64,000 nt of DNA from Bradyrhizobium zhengyangense (GTDB lineage Bacteria > Pseudomonadota > Alphaproteobacteria > Rhizobiales > Xanthobacteraceae). Below the pieces are notes generated by a model. It was not told the DNA's origin, did no database searches, and worked only from the letters and a program-made list of their open reading frames with translations. Position numbers and translations under genes: made by a program. How positions within the stretch are numbered: position 1 is the stretch's first letter; each line of letters begins with the position of its first letter. Below are positions 25,521 to 33,476 of this stretch, one piece after another. The stretch is taken from NCBI RefSeq assembly GCF_022012435.1, contig NZ_JAKLUA010000020.1:46532-110531 (forward strand), in the 5' to 3' direction.

Positions 25521-27140
25521 ATGCCAAGGCGGCTCGAAGGTGATTTTGACTACATTATCGTCGGCGCCGGCACGGCCGGCTGCATCATCGCCAACCGGCT
25601 GTCGGCCGTATCCGGAAACCGCGTCCTGATTCTCGAGGCCGGCGGCGACGACAACTGGATCTGGTTCCACATTCCGGTCGGCTACCTCTTTGCCATCGGC
25701 AATCCTCGCTCCGACTGGATGTTCAAGACCGAGGCCGACCCTGGCCTGAACGGCCGCTCGCTCGCCTATCCCCGCGGCAAGGTGATCGGAGGCTCTTCGG
25801 CGATCAATGCCATGATCTCGATGCGCGGCCAGGCCGCCGATTACGATCACTGGCGCCAGCTCGGCATGACCGGCTGGGGCTACGATGACGTGCTGCCGCT
25901 GTTCAAGCGGCTGGAGGATCACTTCCTCGGCGCCAGCGAGCATCACGGCGCCGGCGGCGGCTGGCGCATCGAGGCGCCCCGACTGTCCTGGGACGTTCTC
26001 GATGCCGTTGGCGATGCTGCAGAGGAAATGGGTATCAAGCGCATTCCCGACTTCAACACCGGTGACAACGAGGGCACCAGCTATTTCCACGTCAACCAGA
26101 AGCGTGGCCGGCGTTGGTCGTCGGCGCGCGGCTTCCTCAAGCCGGCGCTGAACCGCCCGAACCTTCGGCTCGAGAAGCATGTGCTGGTCGATCGTCTCGT
26201 CATTGAGCAAGGCCGCGCCGTCGGCGTGCGCTTCATCCAGAACGGCGAGATCGTCGAGGCGCGCGCCAAGCACGAGGTGATCCTCTCGGCCGGCTCGATC
26301 GGCTCGGTGCAGGTACTGCATCGCTCCGGCATCGGGCCGGCTGACTGGCTGTCGCCGCTCGGCATCGACATCGTGATGGACAAGCCCGGCGTGGGCCGCA
26401 ACTTGCAGGACCACCTTCAGCAGCGTGCGATCTACAAGGTCGAGGGGGTGCGGACGCTGAACGAGACCTACTACAACCTGTTCCGCCGCGGCCTGATGGG
26501 TCTCGACTATGCCTTCCGCCGTCGTGGTCCGCTGACCATGGCGCCGTCGCAGCTCGGCATCTTCACGCGTTCCGACGCGACACGTGCGCGCGCCAACATC
26601 CAGTTCCACGTGCAACCGCTGTCGCTCGACAAGTTCGGCGATCCGCTGCACCGCTTCCCCGCCATCACGGTGAGCGCCTGCAATCTCCAGCCGACCTCGC
26701 GCGGCACCGTGCGCCTGCGCTCGGCGGGCCCTGACGACAAGCCGATCATCGCGCCGAACTATCTGTCGACCGACGACGACCGCCAGGTCGGCGCCGACGC
26801 GATCCGCACCACGCGCCGCCTGATGCAGCAGAAGGCGCTCGCGAAGTATCGACCCACGGAATATCTGCCCGGCCCCTCGGTCGGCGATGACGATGCCTCG
26901 CTGGCGAAAGCCGCCGGCGACATCGGCACCACCATCTTCCATCCCGTCGGCACGGCGAAGATGGGATCGGCGAACGATCCCATGGCCGTGGTCGACGAAC
27001 GCCTGCGCTTCTATGGACTCGGCGGCCTGCGTGTCGTCGACGCCTCGATCATGCCGACCATCACCTCGGGTAACACCAACACGCCGACCGCGATGATCGC
27101 CGAGAAGGGGGCCACGATGATCCTGGAGGATGCGAAGTAG
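25521..27140 (+). CDS. GMC-family FAD-dependent oxidoreductase
   Basis: A 539-residue glucose-methanol-choline oxidoreductase. The N-terminal dinucleotide fold is DYIIVGAGTAGCIIANRLS. The FAD-binding signature follows (YPRGKVIGGSSAINAMISMRG, near residues 75-95), then GSVQVLHRSGIGP, and the C-terminal catalytic region with HPVGTAKMG and SGNTNTPTAMIAEKGA. It oxidises an alcohol, passing electrons to oxygen, a quinone or a cytochrome. The ATG at 25521 is preferred; a GTG four codons earlier is possible. The alpha/beta hydrolase begins 12 bases downstream, so the two probably form a small catabolic operon. Confidence 0.92.
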   Translation: MPRRLEGDFDYIIVGAGTAGCIIANRLSAVSGNRVLILEAGGDDNWIWFHIPVGYLFAIGNPRSDWMFKTEADPGLNGRSLAYPRGKVIGGSSAINAMISMRGQAADYDHWRQLGMTGWGYDDVLPLFKRLEDHFLGASEHHGAGGGWRIEAPRLSWDVLDAVGDAAEEMGIKRIPDFNTGDNEGTSYFHVNQKRGRRWSSARGFLKPALNRPNLRLEKHVLVDRLVIEQGRAVGVRFIQNGEIVEARAKHEVILSAGSIGSVQVLHRSGIGPADWLSPLGIDIVMDKPGVGRNLQDHLQQRAIYKVEGVRTLNETYYNLFRRGLMGLDYAFRRRGPLTMAPSQLGIFTRSDATRARANIQFHVQPLSLDKFGDPLHRFPAITVSACNLQPTSRGTVRLRSAGPDDKPIIAPNYLSTDDDRQVGADAIRTTRRLMQQKALAKYRPTEYLPGPSVGDDDASLAKAAGDIGTTIFHPVGTAKMGSANDPMAVVDERLRFYGLGGLRVVDASIMPTITSGNTNTPTAMIAEKGATMILEDAK

Positions 27141-27152
27141 CATCCCGTCGCC

Positions 27153-28037
27153 ATGATCCCTCAGCGCTTTTCCATCGGCCCCGCCGGCGCAGAGATCGCC
27201 ATGCTGCAATGGGGCGAGCGCGGCAAGCCGCCTGCCCTGCTCGTGCATGGCACCGGCTTCGTCGCCGACGTCTGGGACGAGGTCGCGCGCGAGCTCGCGT
27301 CGACCTACACCGTCTACGGGCTCGATCGTCGCGGCCACGGCGCCAGCCACAAGCCCCGCACCTATCACTTTGCGGATTATGCCGACGACATCTGCCGGGT
27401 GGTCGACGCGCTCGGCTTGCGTAACGTCTACGGCATCGGCCACAGCGCAGGCGCAACCGACCTGTTGCTGGCAGCGAAGCTGGTGCCGGGATGCTTCACG
27501 CGCCTGTTCGTGATGGAGCCGACCGCGATGAACCCGTTCGCGGCGCGCGATCCATCGGTCGGATTGAGCGAGCAATCGCTGTCCCGCGTGCAAGGCGCGT
27601 TGCGCAGGCAGGCCGAGTTCGACAGTCCCGACGCTGTCTTCGAACGCTACCGCGCGGCTCCCGCCTTTGTGGATTGGACCGAGGCTTCGCTCTGGGCCTA
27701 TGTCCGGCACGGCTTCACGCCGCTCGACAATGGGCGGGTGCGCCTTTGCTGCACGCCCGAGATCGAGTCAGCCATGCTGCGTCCGATCTACGAGGTGATG
27801 GAACAGGTTTATGTCGGCGACACCCGCGGCAATCCCTTTACCTGGTTCAGTGAGATCGCGTGCACCGTGATGGTGACCACCGCCGAGATGTCGTGGCCGA
27901 TTTACAAGGAGATGGCGACGCACGCCCTGGCCCTCATCCCGCACGCCCAAACGCTCGTTTTCGAAGGCGCCGGCCACTGCGTGGTGCAGGAAGCTCCCGC
28001 GCTCGTGGCGCGGGCGATCCGGGAATTTTCGGCGTAG
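27153..28037 (+). CDS. Alpha/beta-fold hydrolase
   Basis: A 294-residue serine hydrolase. LVHGTGFVADVWDEVA carries the oxyanion-hole HG, YGLDRRGHGAS follows, GIGHSAGATDLL (nucleophile elbow G-x-S-x-G, Ser near residue 98) comes next, and the catalytic His is in EGAGHCVVQEAP near the C-terminus. It starts 12 bases after the GMC oxidoreductase, so an ester, lactone or epoxide made by the oxidase could be its substrate; this is inference from context. No signal peptide is seen, so it acts in the cytosol. Confidence 0.88.
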   Translation: MIPQRFSIGPAGAEIAMLQWGERGKPPALLVHGTGFVADVWDEVARELASTYTVYGLDRRGHGASHKPRTYHFADYADDICRVVDALGLRNVYGIGHSAGATDLLLAAKLVPGCFTRLFVMEPTAMNPFAARDPSVGLSEQSLSRVQGALRRQAEFDSPDAVFERYRAAPAFVDWTEASLWAYVRHGFTPLDNGRVRLCCTPEIESAMLRPIYEVMEQVYVGDTRGNPFTWFSEIACTVMVTTAEMSWPIYKEMATHALALIPHAQTLVFEGAGHCVVQEAPALVARAIREFSA

Positions 28038-28175
28038 GTCGCCGTTCAGCTCTCTTATCCCCCGCCCGGCGTATGTGACCCCACCTCACGAAAACGTCAT
28101 CGCGTCCGGGAATAAGTCTCCCCCTCCCCCGATCAACTCCGCGAAGCCCAATTCCGGGCCAAAGGAGACGTTGCG

Positions 28176-29120
28176 ATGAGCGGACACGATCACGGGGACG
28201 ACGGCGTCAGCCGCCGCAAGGTGCTCGAATGCATGACATGGGCCGGCACCGGGGTGCTCTGGACCATTACCGGCGGCGTGCCGCGCTCGCTTGGCATCAT
28301 CGATTCCGCTGAGGCCGCAACTGCCGCCGCGCCCGGCATGACCTTCCTCCAGATCAGCGACAGCCATGTCGGCTTCGACAAGCCGGCGAACCCCAATGCG
28401 CTGGGCACGCTGGAAGAAGCCGTCAACAAGATCAATGCGATGCCGACCAAGCCGTCGTTCATGATCCACACCGGCGACATCACCCATCTGTCCAAGGCGT
28501 CCGAGTTCGACAACGCCGACCGCATCATCTCACAGTCCAAGCTGGACGTGCATTACGTGCCCGGCGAGCATGACTTCCTCGACGAGGAGGTGAAGTTCTA
28601 TCGCGACCGCTACGGTCGCGGCACCAAGGGCGCGGGCTGGTACTCTTTCGACGCCGGCGGTGTGCACTTCGTCGGCCTCGTCAACGTCGTCGACCTCAAG
28701 GCCGGCGGCCTCGGCAATCTCGGCACCGAGCAGCTCGCCTGGCTCGAGGACGACCTTCGCGGCAAGTCGAAATCCACACCTATCGTCTTGTTTGCACACA
28801 TTCCGCTCTGGACCGTCTATCCGGAATGGGGCTGGGGCACCGAGGATGGCGGCCGCGCGCTTGAATACGTCAAGGGCTTCGGCTCGGTCACCGTGCTGAA
28901 CGGCCACATCCACCAGGTGATGCAGAAGGTCGAGGGCAACGTCACCTTCCACACCGCACGTTCGACCGCCTTCCCGCAACCGGCGCCGGGTGCCGCCCCC
29001 TCTCCCGGGCCGATGAAGGTCGAGGACGCCAAGCTCCGATCGATGCTCGGGGTCGCCAGCATCAACTTCAAGCAAAACGAGCAGCGGCTCGCCATCATCG
29101 ACACGCCGCTCCAAGGTTGA
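28176..29120 (+). CDS. Tat-exported metallophosphoesterase
   Basis: A 314-residue calcineurin-like phosphoesterase. A twin-arginine signal (SRRKVLECMTWAGTGVLW) exports the folded protein. The metal motifs are FLQISDSHVGF, HTGDITHL, VPGEHDFLDEE, VLFAHIPLW and LNGHIHQV. Four of the five standard blocks are intact, but the GNHD block reads GEHD, replacing the metal-bridging Asn. The start follows AAAGGAGA. It heads a four-gene block with a cupredoxin, an ECF sigma factor and its anti-sigma factor. The substrate could be a nucleotide or phospholipid headgroup in the periplasm; this is unknown. Confidence 0.88.
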   Translation: MSGHDHGDDGVSRRKVLECMTWAGTGVLWTITGGVPRSLGIIDSAEAATAAAPGMTFLQISDSHVGFDKPANPNALGTLEEAVNKINAMPTKPSFMIHTGDITHLSKASEFDNADRIISQSKLDVHYVPGEHDFLDEEVKFYRDRYGRGTKGAGWYSFDAGGVHFVGLVNVVDLKAGGLGNLGTEQLAWLEDDLRGKSKSTPIVLFAHIPLWTVYPEWGWGTEDGGRALEYVKGFGSVTVLNGHIHQVMQKVEGNVTFHTARSTAFPQPAPGAAPSPGPMKVEDAKLRSMLGVASINFKQNEQRLAIIDTPLQG

Positions 29121-29133
29121 TGAGAAGCTGACA

Positions 29134-29463
29134 ATGAAGACGCTCAATCGCCGCGACTTCTCCGTCGCTGTGGCCGCGGCCATCCTGCTGCCCATCACGA
29201 CTGCCCGTGCCGACGACAACGCCATGGAGGTGCATATCGACAATTTCGTCTTCCAGCCGGCGGAACTCAAGATCAAGATCGGCACGACCGTGACCTGGAC
29301 CAACCGGGACGACATCCCGCACACCGTGGTGTCGGCCGGCAAGTTCCGGTCCAAGGCCCTGGACACTGACGACAAGTTCACGTTCACCTTCACCGATGCG
29401 GGCGACTACAAATATTTTTGTTCGTTGCACCCGCACATGACCGGGATGATCAAGGTTGAGTAA
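29134..29463 (+). CDS. Tat-exported cupredoxin (amicyanin/pseudoazurin-like)
   Basis: A 109-residue type-1 copper protein. The twin-arginine signal LNRRDFSVAVAAAILL ends near ARA at 24-26. The mature domain has VHIDNFVFQPAELKIKIG and copper ligands His63 (PHTVV), Cys96, His99 and Met102 in CSLHPHM. The short C-x2-H-x2-M loop resembles amicyanin. It would carry one electron in the periplasm. It starts 13 bases after the phosphoesterase gene, so they share a transcript, and the ECF pair follows; a joint role in a periplasmic redox or copper response is plausible but inferred. Confidence 0.92.
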   Translation: MKTLNRRDFSVAVAAAILLPITTARADDNAMEVHIDNFVFQPAELKIKIGTTVTWTNRDDIPHTVVSAGKFRSKALDTDDKFTFTFTDAGDYKYFCSLHPHMTGMIKVE

Positions 29464-29590
29464 CGTCTCCAACCAAGGCATCTCTGTCTTGCCCGGCCGG
29501 TGGTCCCACACCGGCCGGGCTCGCGTGCCTTCGGTCAGGCCCCAAGGCGAAACGGCGTACCAAACGCAGCAAGAGGCAAAGCGAGAGGCG

Positions 29591-30139
29591 ATGCCCGTCA
29601 GCGACGATTTCCAGAAGGCGCAGCGCTTCCGCGAGGCAGCACTGCCCTATCTCGACGACGTCTACACGCTCGCACGTTATTTGCTGCGCGACGCCTCCGA
29701 CGCGGAGGACGCGGTGCAGGAATGCTATCTGCGAGCGCTGAAGCACTTTGACAGCTATCGCGGCCCGGCCATGAAGCCGTGGCTGTTCGCGATCCTGCGC
29801 AATGTCTGCAACGCAGAATATGCCAGACGCGCGCATTCGCATGCCGCGATCGAGGATACGCCGGGAGCGGTCGACGAGACGCCGATGTGGCAGGAGAACG
29901 AGGCGAGCCCGGAGGCCGAAGTGCTGCGCAATCGCGACGCCGGCGCCATCCGCAAGATGATCGACGCGCTCGCCGAGCCGTTCAAGGAAACCTTCGTCCT
30001 GCGGGAGATCAACAACCTGTCCTATCGTGAAATTGCAGAAGCCGTCGGTGCCCCCGTCGGCACCGTGATGTCCCGCCTTGCCCGGGCCCGCGCCATGCTG
30101 CGCGCGGCCTGGATGGCGGAAGAGGAGCACTCGAAATGA
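29591..30139 (+). CDS. ECF-type RNA polymerase sigma factor
   Basis: A 182-residue sigma factor with region 2 (DASDAEDAVQECYLRALKHF, then PWLFAILRNVCNAEYARR) and region 4 (LAEPFKETFVLREINNLSYREIAEAVG, then GTVMSRLARARAML). The ATG at 29591 has GAGAGG just upstream; the frame is open 45 codons earlier without a site. The stop overlaps the anti-sigma ATG (ATGA), so the pair is translationally coupled. It lies on the same strand as, and 127 bases after, the cupredoxin gene. No self-promoter can be identified with confidence. Confidence 0.92.
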   Translation: MPVSDDFQKAQRFREAALPYLDDVYTLARYLLRDASDAEDAVQECYLRALKHFDSYRGPAMKPWLFAILRNVCNAEYARRAHSHAAIEDTPGAVDETPMWQENEASPEAEVLRNRDAGAIRKMIDALAEPFKETFVLREINNLSYREIAEAVGAPVGTVMSRLARARAMLRAAWMAEEEHSK

Positions 30140-30900
30140 CCTGCGACGAAGCAAAGATCCTGCTTCACGCGCTGCTCGACAACGAGCTTGATGCCGGCCA
30201 CGCGCGCGAGGTCGAAGCCCATATCGCCACCTGCCCGGCCTGCGCGGCCGAACTTGCCGCGCAACGCGAAATGCGGCACGCGCTTGCCGGTGCGAAGCTG
30301 CGCTACACGGCACCGGCGAGCCTGCGCGCACGTATCGAGGCCTCGCTCCCGCAGGCGCGGCCGCAGCCCAGCCGACGCTCGGTGCTGCGCGGCTTTGCGA
30401 TGGGTTCGGCCGTCTCCGCGCTCGCCGCCTCCGGCGTCGTCGCCGTCGTGTTGCGCCAGGACGACCAGCAGCGCATCCTCTCGGAGGTCGTCTCCGCGCA
30501 TCTGCGCTCGCTCCAGGCCGGCCATCTCATCGACGTCGTCTCGACCGACCAGCACAGCGTCAAGCCGTGGTTCAACGGCAAGCTCGACGTTGCCCCGCCG
30601 GTGATCGACCTTACCGCGCAAGGCTTTACGCTGGTCGGCGGCCGGCTCGATTACGTTGATGCACGTGCGATCGGCGCGGTCGTTTACAAGCGCCGGCAGC
30701 ACATCATCAACCTGTTCGTGTCGCAGACCGCGAGCACCGAGCATCGGCCACCGAAGACGCAGACCATGCAGGGCTTCAACTGCCGCCGCTGGGGCGAGCG
30801 CGGCCTGAACTTCTGGGCCGTCAGCGACATCGGCGGCGACGAGCTCACCGAGTTCGTCGACAAGTTCGAGGCGGCGATGAAGGCGAATGTGGAGGGATAG
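30136..30900 (+). CDS. Zinc-binding (zf-HC2) transmembrane anti-sigma factor
   Basis: A 254-residue protein. The N-terminal anti-sigma zinc domain reads EVEAHIATCPACAAEL (His-x3-Cys-x2-Cys, near residues 34-41). One membrane segment follows (GFAMGSAVSALAASGVVAVV, about 90-112), then a periplasmic domain of about 140 residues with QGFTLVGGRLDYV and KRRQHIINLFV. This is the standard design: the cytoplasmic zinc domain holds the sigma factor encoded just upstream, and the periplasmic part receives the signal. A region 2-type release by redox change at the zinc site is known in the family; which stimulus acts here is not visible. Confidence 0.9.
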   Translation: MTCDEAKILLHALLDNELDAGHAREVEAHIATCPACAAELAAQREMRHALAGAKLRYTAPASLRARIEASLPQARPQPSRRSVLRGFAMGSAVSALAASGVVAVVLRQDDQQRILSEVVSAHLRSLQAGHLIDVVSTDQHSVKPWFNGKLDVAPPVIDLTAQGFTLVGGRLDYVDARAIGAVVYKRRQHIINLFVSQTASTEHRPPKTQTMQGFNCRRWGERGLNFWAVSDIGGDELTEFVDKFEAAMKANVEG

Positions 30901-30919
30901 ACTATTTCCGCGGTCGATT

Positions 30920-31210
30920 TCAGTCGAAGAGCCGCTGAAGATCAAATGCTCTCAATGTGACGATAAATAATCCCGTCGCGATCCATGTCGTGGCGGCGAT
31001 CAGAGCTGCAATCCTGAAACTCTTGAGCTGCGCCAGGCACTCCCGCGACAGGTCGGGATCGTGTATCACACGGATGGCCGCAAGCGCCCCGACCACGCGG
31101 GGCTTCGGCATTAGTTCTCTGTAACCGTTGTAGCTGAGCCCGGCGCGCGCGCTGGACACGACGAACGTCAGAAACAGGAGAAGCGAGACGAGAACAATTG
31201 CAAATCGCAT
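30920..31210 (-). CDS. Small membrane protein of unknown function
   Basis: A 96-residue protein with an N-terminal hydrophobic segment (FAIVLVSLLLFLTFVVSS, signal peptide or membrane helix) and a second helix near residues 68-88 (AALIAATTWIATGLFIVTL). Between them is a basic, soluble stretch. The ATG is preceded by a weak site. It converges on the anti-sigma gene with 19 bases between stops. No family is recognised; it could be a two-helix inner-membrane protein. Confidence 0.55.
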   Translation of the reverse strand: MRFAIVLVSLLLFLTFVVSSARAGLSYNGYRELMPKPRVVGALAAIRVIHDPDLSRECLAQLKSFRIAALIAATTWIATGLFIVTLRAFDLQRLFD

Positions 31211-31315
31211 GAAGCGCCATCTTGAGGGGCAGCAGCAAATATGTCGAGCACAACACGCTCGCCGTTGCGCCTCACGTACCGCGCTGGCTCCGCTGAGCCG
31301 CGGACCGCTCGGTGT

Positions 31316-32707
31316 CTATGCCGACCGTCGCACCGCGTTGTCGACCAGCGTCTTGCCGAGCGACCAGATCGCGCCGGGGACCTTGTGGCTGCCGGCGATG
31401 ACGTCGTCGAAGGCGCGCTCGATCCAGTTGCAGTCTTCTTCGGTGATGGTGAGCGGCGGCAGCAGCTTGATGGTGTGGCTGCCGTGACCGGCGACCTGGG
31501 TCAGGATCTTGTGGTCCTTGAACAGCGGCACGGTAATGAGCTGGCAGAACAGGCCCTTGTTGGCGGCCTCCAGCACGTTCCAGGACGCCCGCAGCCGCAG
31601 CGATTTCGGCGGCCCGAACTCGATGCCGATCATCAGACCCTTGCCGCGCACTTCCTTCATCAGCTCGTAGCCGGGCACCATACGCGTGAGCGCGAGGCGA
31701 AGCTCGGCACCGCGCTTGGCCGCAGCCTCGATCAGCTTCTCCGATTCCATCACATCGAGCGTGGCGATGCCCGCGGCCATCCCGAGATCGTTCTTGGAGA
31801 AGGTGGAGCCGTGCACCACGGCGCGATCCATCTGATTAAAAATCTTGTCGAAGATGCTCTTGCGCGTCAGCACGGCGCCGACGGGCACGTGGCCGCCCGA
31901 CAGTGACTTCGACAGCAGCACCATGTCGGGCTCGACGTTCCAGTGCTCGACCGCGAGGAAGCGGCCGGTCCGGCCCATGCCGGTCTGGATCTCGTCGGCG
32001 ACGAACAGCGTACCGTACTTCTTGCAGAGCGCGGCCGCGCCCGGCAGGAACTCGTCGGAGGGCATGTTGACGCCCTTGCCCTGGATCGGCTCGACGACGA
32101 AGGCAGCGACCTCGCGCGAGGCCAGCGCCTTCTCGAGCGCGGCCAGATCGTTGAACGGAACCGAGGTGCAGCCCGGCAGCAGCGGCTCGAAGCCGGTGCG
32201 GAAGTTCGAATCGCCGGTCAGCGACAACGCACCATAGGTCAGGCCGTGATAGCCGTGGGCGCAATAGACGATGCCGGGACGCCCCGTCGCGCCGCGCGCG
32301 AACTTGATCGCGGCCTCGACGCATTCGGCGCCGGAATTGGCGAAGAACGCCTTGTCGAGATAGGGAACATATTTCAGAAGCCGCTCGGCGAGCACGCCGG
32401 CCAGCACCGAGACGTCAAACTGGACCAGATTGGGCAGATCGGCATCGAGCACGCTTTTCAACGCCTCGCGCATGACAGGATGATTGCGCCCGATTGCGAA
32501 CACGCCAAAGCCGGACAAGAGATCGAGGTAGCGTGCCCCCTCGCGATCGTAGAGGTACTGCCCCTGCCCCTTCTGGAAGCCGACGTCGTAGCCGATGGTC
32601 TTGAGAACCCGTACGAACTGCTCGTTCAGGTACCGATTATGCAGGGTGCTGCGCTGGGCCTGACGGTCCGCGAACAACTGGGACATGTCTGGATTTGGAC
32701 TGATCAT
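31316..32707 (-). CDS. hpnO: Hopanoid-associated aminotransferase HpnO
   Basis: A 463-residue class III PLP-dependent aminotransferase. LLSGFGVFAIGRNHPVM is near 80, FFANSGAECVEAAIKFARG near 125, FVADEIQTGMGRTG (PLP-binding Asp) near 245, and the Schiff-base Lys is in LLSKSLSGGHV near 275. The general fold is shared with ornithine/acetylornithine aminotransferases; the HpnO assignment rests on length, its long N-terminal extension and its place beside hpnN and the rest of the hopanoid genes. HpnO is known to make the amino group of aminobacteriohopanetriol. It is divergent from the DUF2147 gene. Ordinary amino-acid transamination cannot be excluded. Confidence 0.82.
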   Translation of the reverse strand: MISPNPDMSQLFADRQAQRSTLHNRYLNEQFVRVLKTIGYDVGFQKGQGQYLYDREGARYLDLLSGFGVFAIGRNHPVMREALKSVLDADLPNLVQFDVSVLAGVLAERLLKYVPYLDKAFFANSGAECVEAAIKFARGATGRPGIVYCAHGYHGLTYGALSLTGDSNFRTGFEPLLPGCTSVPFNDLAALEKALASREVAAFVVEPIQGKGVNMPSDEFLPGAAALCKKYGTLFVADEIQTGMGRTGRFLAVEHWNVEPDMVLLSKSLSGGHVPVGAVLTRKSIFDKIFNQMDRAVVHGSTFSKNDLGMAAGIATLDVMESEKLIEAAAKRGAELRLALTRMVPGYELMKEVRGKGLMIGIEFGPPKSLRLRASWNVLEAANKGLFCQLITVPLFKDHKILTQVAGHGSHTIKLLPPLTITEEDCNWIERAFDDVIAGSHKVPGAIWSLGKTLVDNAVRRSA

Positions 32708-32849
32708 CCGCTACATACTTCGGTTGAGGGCCGCTTCGTCAACTGAAAACGGTCAGCGAACGGAAAAGGGTCTGTGCGGCCTTTTGCCCTTTTTCGGACC
32801 ATCTTCGCAAGCACAGCTTTAGACCATGTTGCACTGCCGAGGAACACAT

Positions 32850-33476
32850 ATGCGTTTGGCCATTTACACCGGAATAATACTGGCAGGTGGTTACGCCGGC
32901 CTGACACCGGCGCTTGCCGCCGATCCCACCGGCGATTGGCGCGTCGCCGATGGCGTCGCCAATATCCGTGTCGCGCAATGCAATGGCAGCATGTGGGGCG
33001 CGGTTTCCTGGGAAAAGCAGCCCGGAGGCCGTGACGAGAACAACCCGGATGTCTCAAAAAAGAACAGGCCGACACTGGGCATGGCGACCCTGATCAACAT
33101 GAAGAAGACGGCTGGCGCCGAGCAATGGGAAGGTCAGGTCTACAACGCCAAGGATGGTCAGATGTATAGTGCGACCATCACGCCAAATGGCACCGACCAG
33201 CTCGAGATCAAGGGTTGCGTGCTGGGCTTCCTGTGCGGCGGCGAGACCTGGACCCGCGTTGGTCCGCCGATTCCCCTGAGCACCGCCAACGCCATGGCCA
33301 AGGGCGCGCCAAAAACCACCGGTGCGGCGCCCAAGTCTGCGCCGGCTGCCGCGGCACCTGTGCCGACCGCGGCCACGCCGAAGAGTGCCGCCGCGGCCAA
33401 GCCGGGTCAGAAGAGCTCCACTGACCCCGTCGGCGATATCTGCCTACTCCCTGAGATTGCGGGGTTTGCCCATTAG
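32850..33476 (+). CDS. Secreted DUF2147 protein
   Basis: A 208-residue protein. A signal peptide (AIYTGIILAGGYAGLTPALA) is followed by a DUF2147 beta-barrel domain (DPTGDWRVADGVANIRVAQC through GCVLGFLCGGETWTRV), then an Ala/Pro/Lys-rich tail that is not part of the family core. The ATG at 32850 starts the signal peptide; the frame is open eight codons earlier. Known members are small periplasmic proteins of undefined role. The last 33 bases overlap the 3' end of hpnN on the other strand, and the tail residues GFAH are read from that overlap. Confidence 0.85.
   Translation: MRLAIYTGIILAGGYAGLTPALAADPTGDWRVADGVANIRVAQCNGSMWGAVSWEKQPGGRDENNPDVSKKNRPTLGMATLINMKKTAGAEQWEGQVYNAKDGQMYSATITPNGTDQLEIKGCVLGFLCGGETWTRVGPPIPLSTANAMAKGAPKTTGAAPKSAPAAAAPVPTAATPKSAAAAKPGQKSSTDPVGDICLLPEIAGFAH

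Noticed and set aside
25254..27710. An 818-codon open frame antisense to the GMC oxidoreductase and hydrolase genes
   Set aside because: Arg/Ala/His-rich composition typical of the reverse strand of GC-rich genes; no domain, and the opposite strand has clear family motifs.
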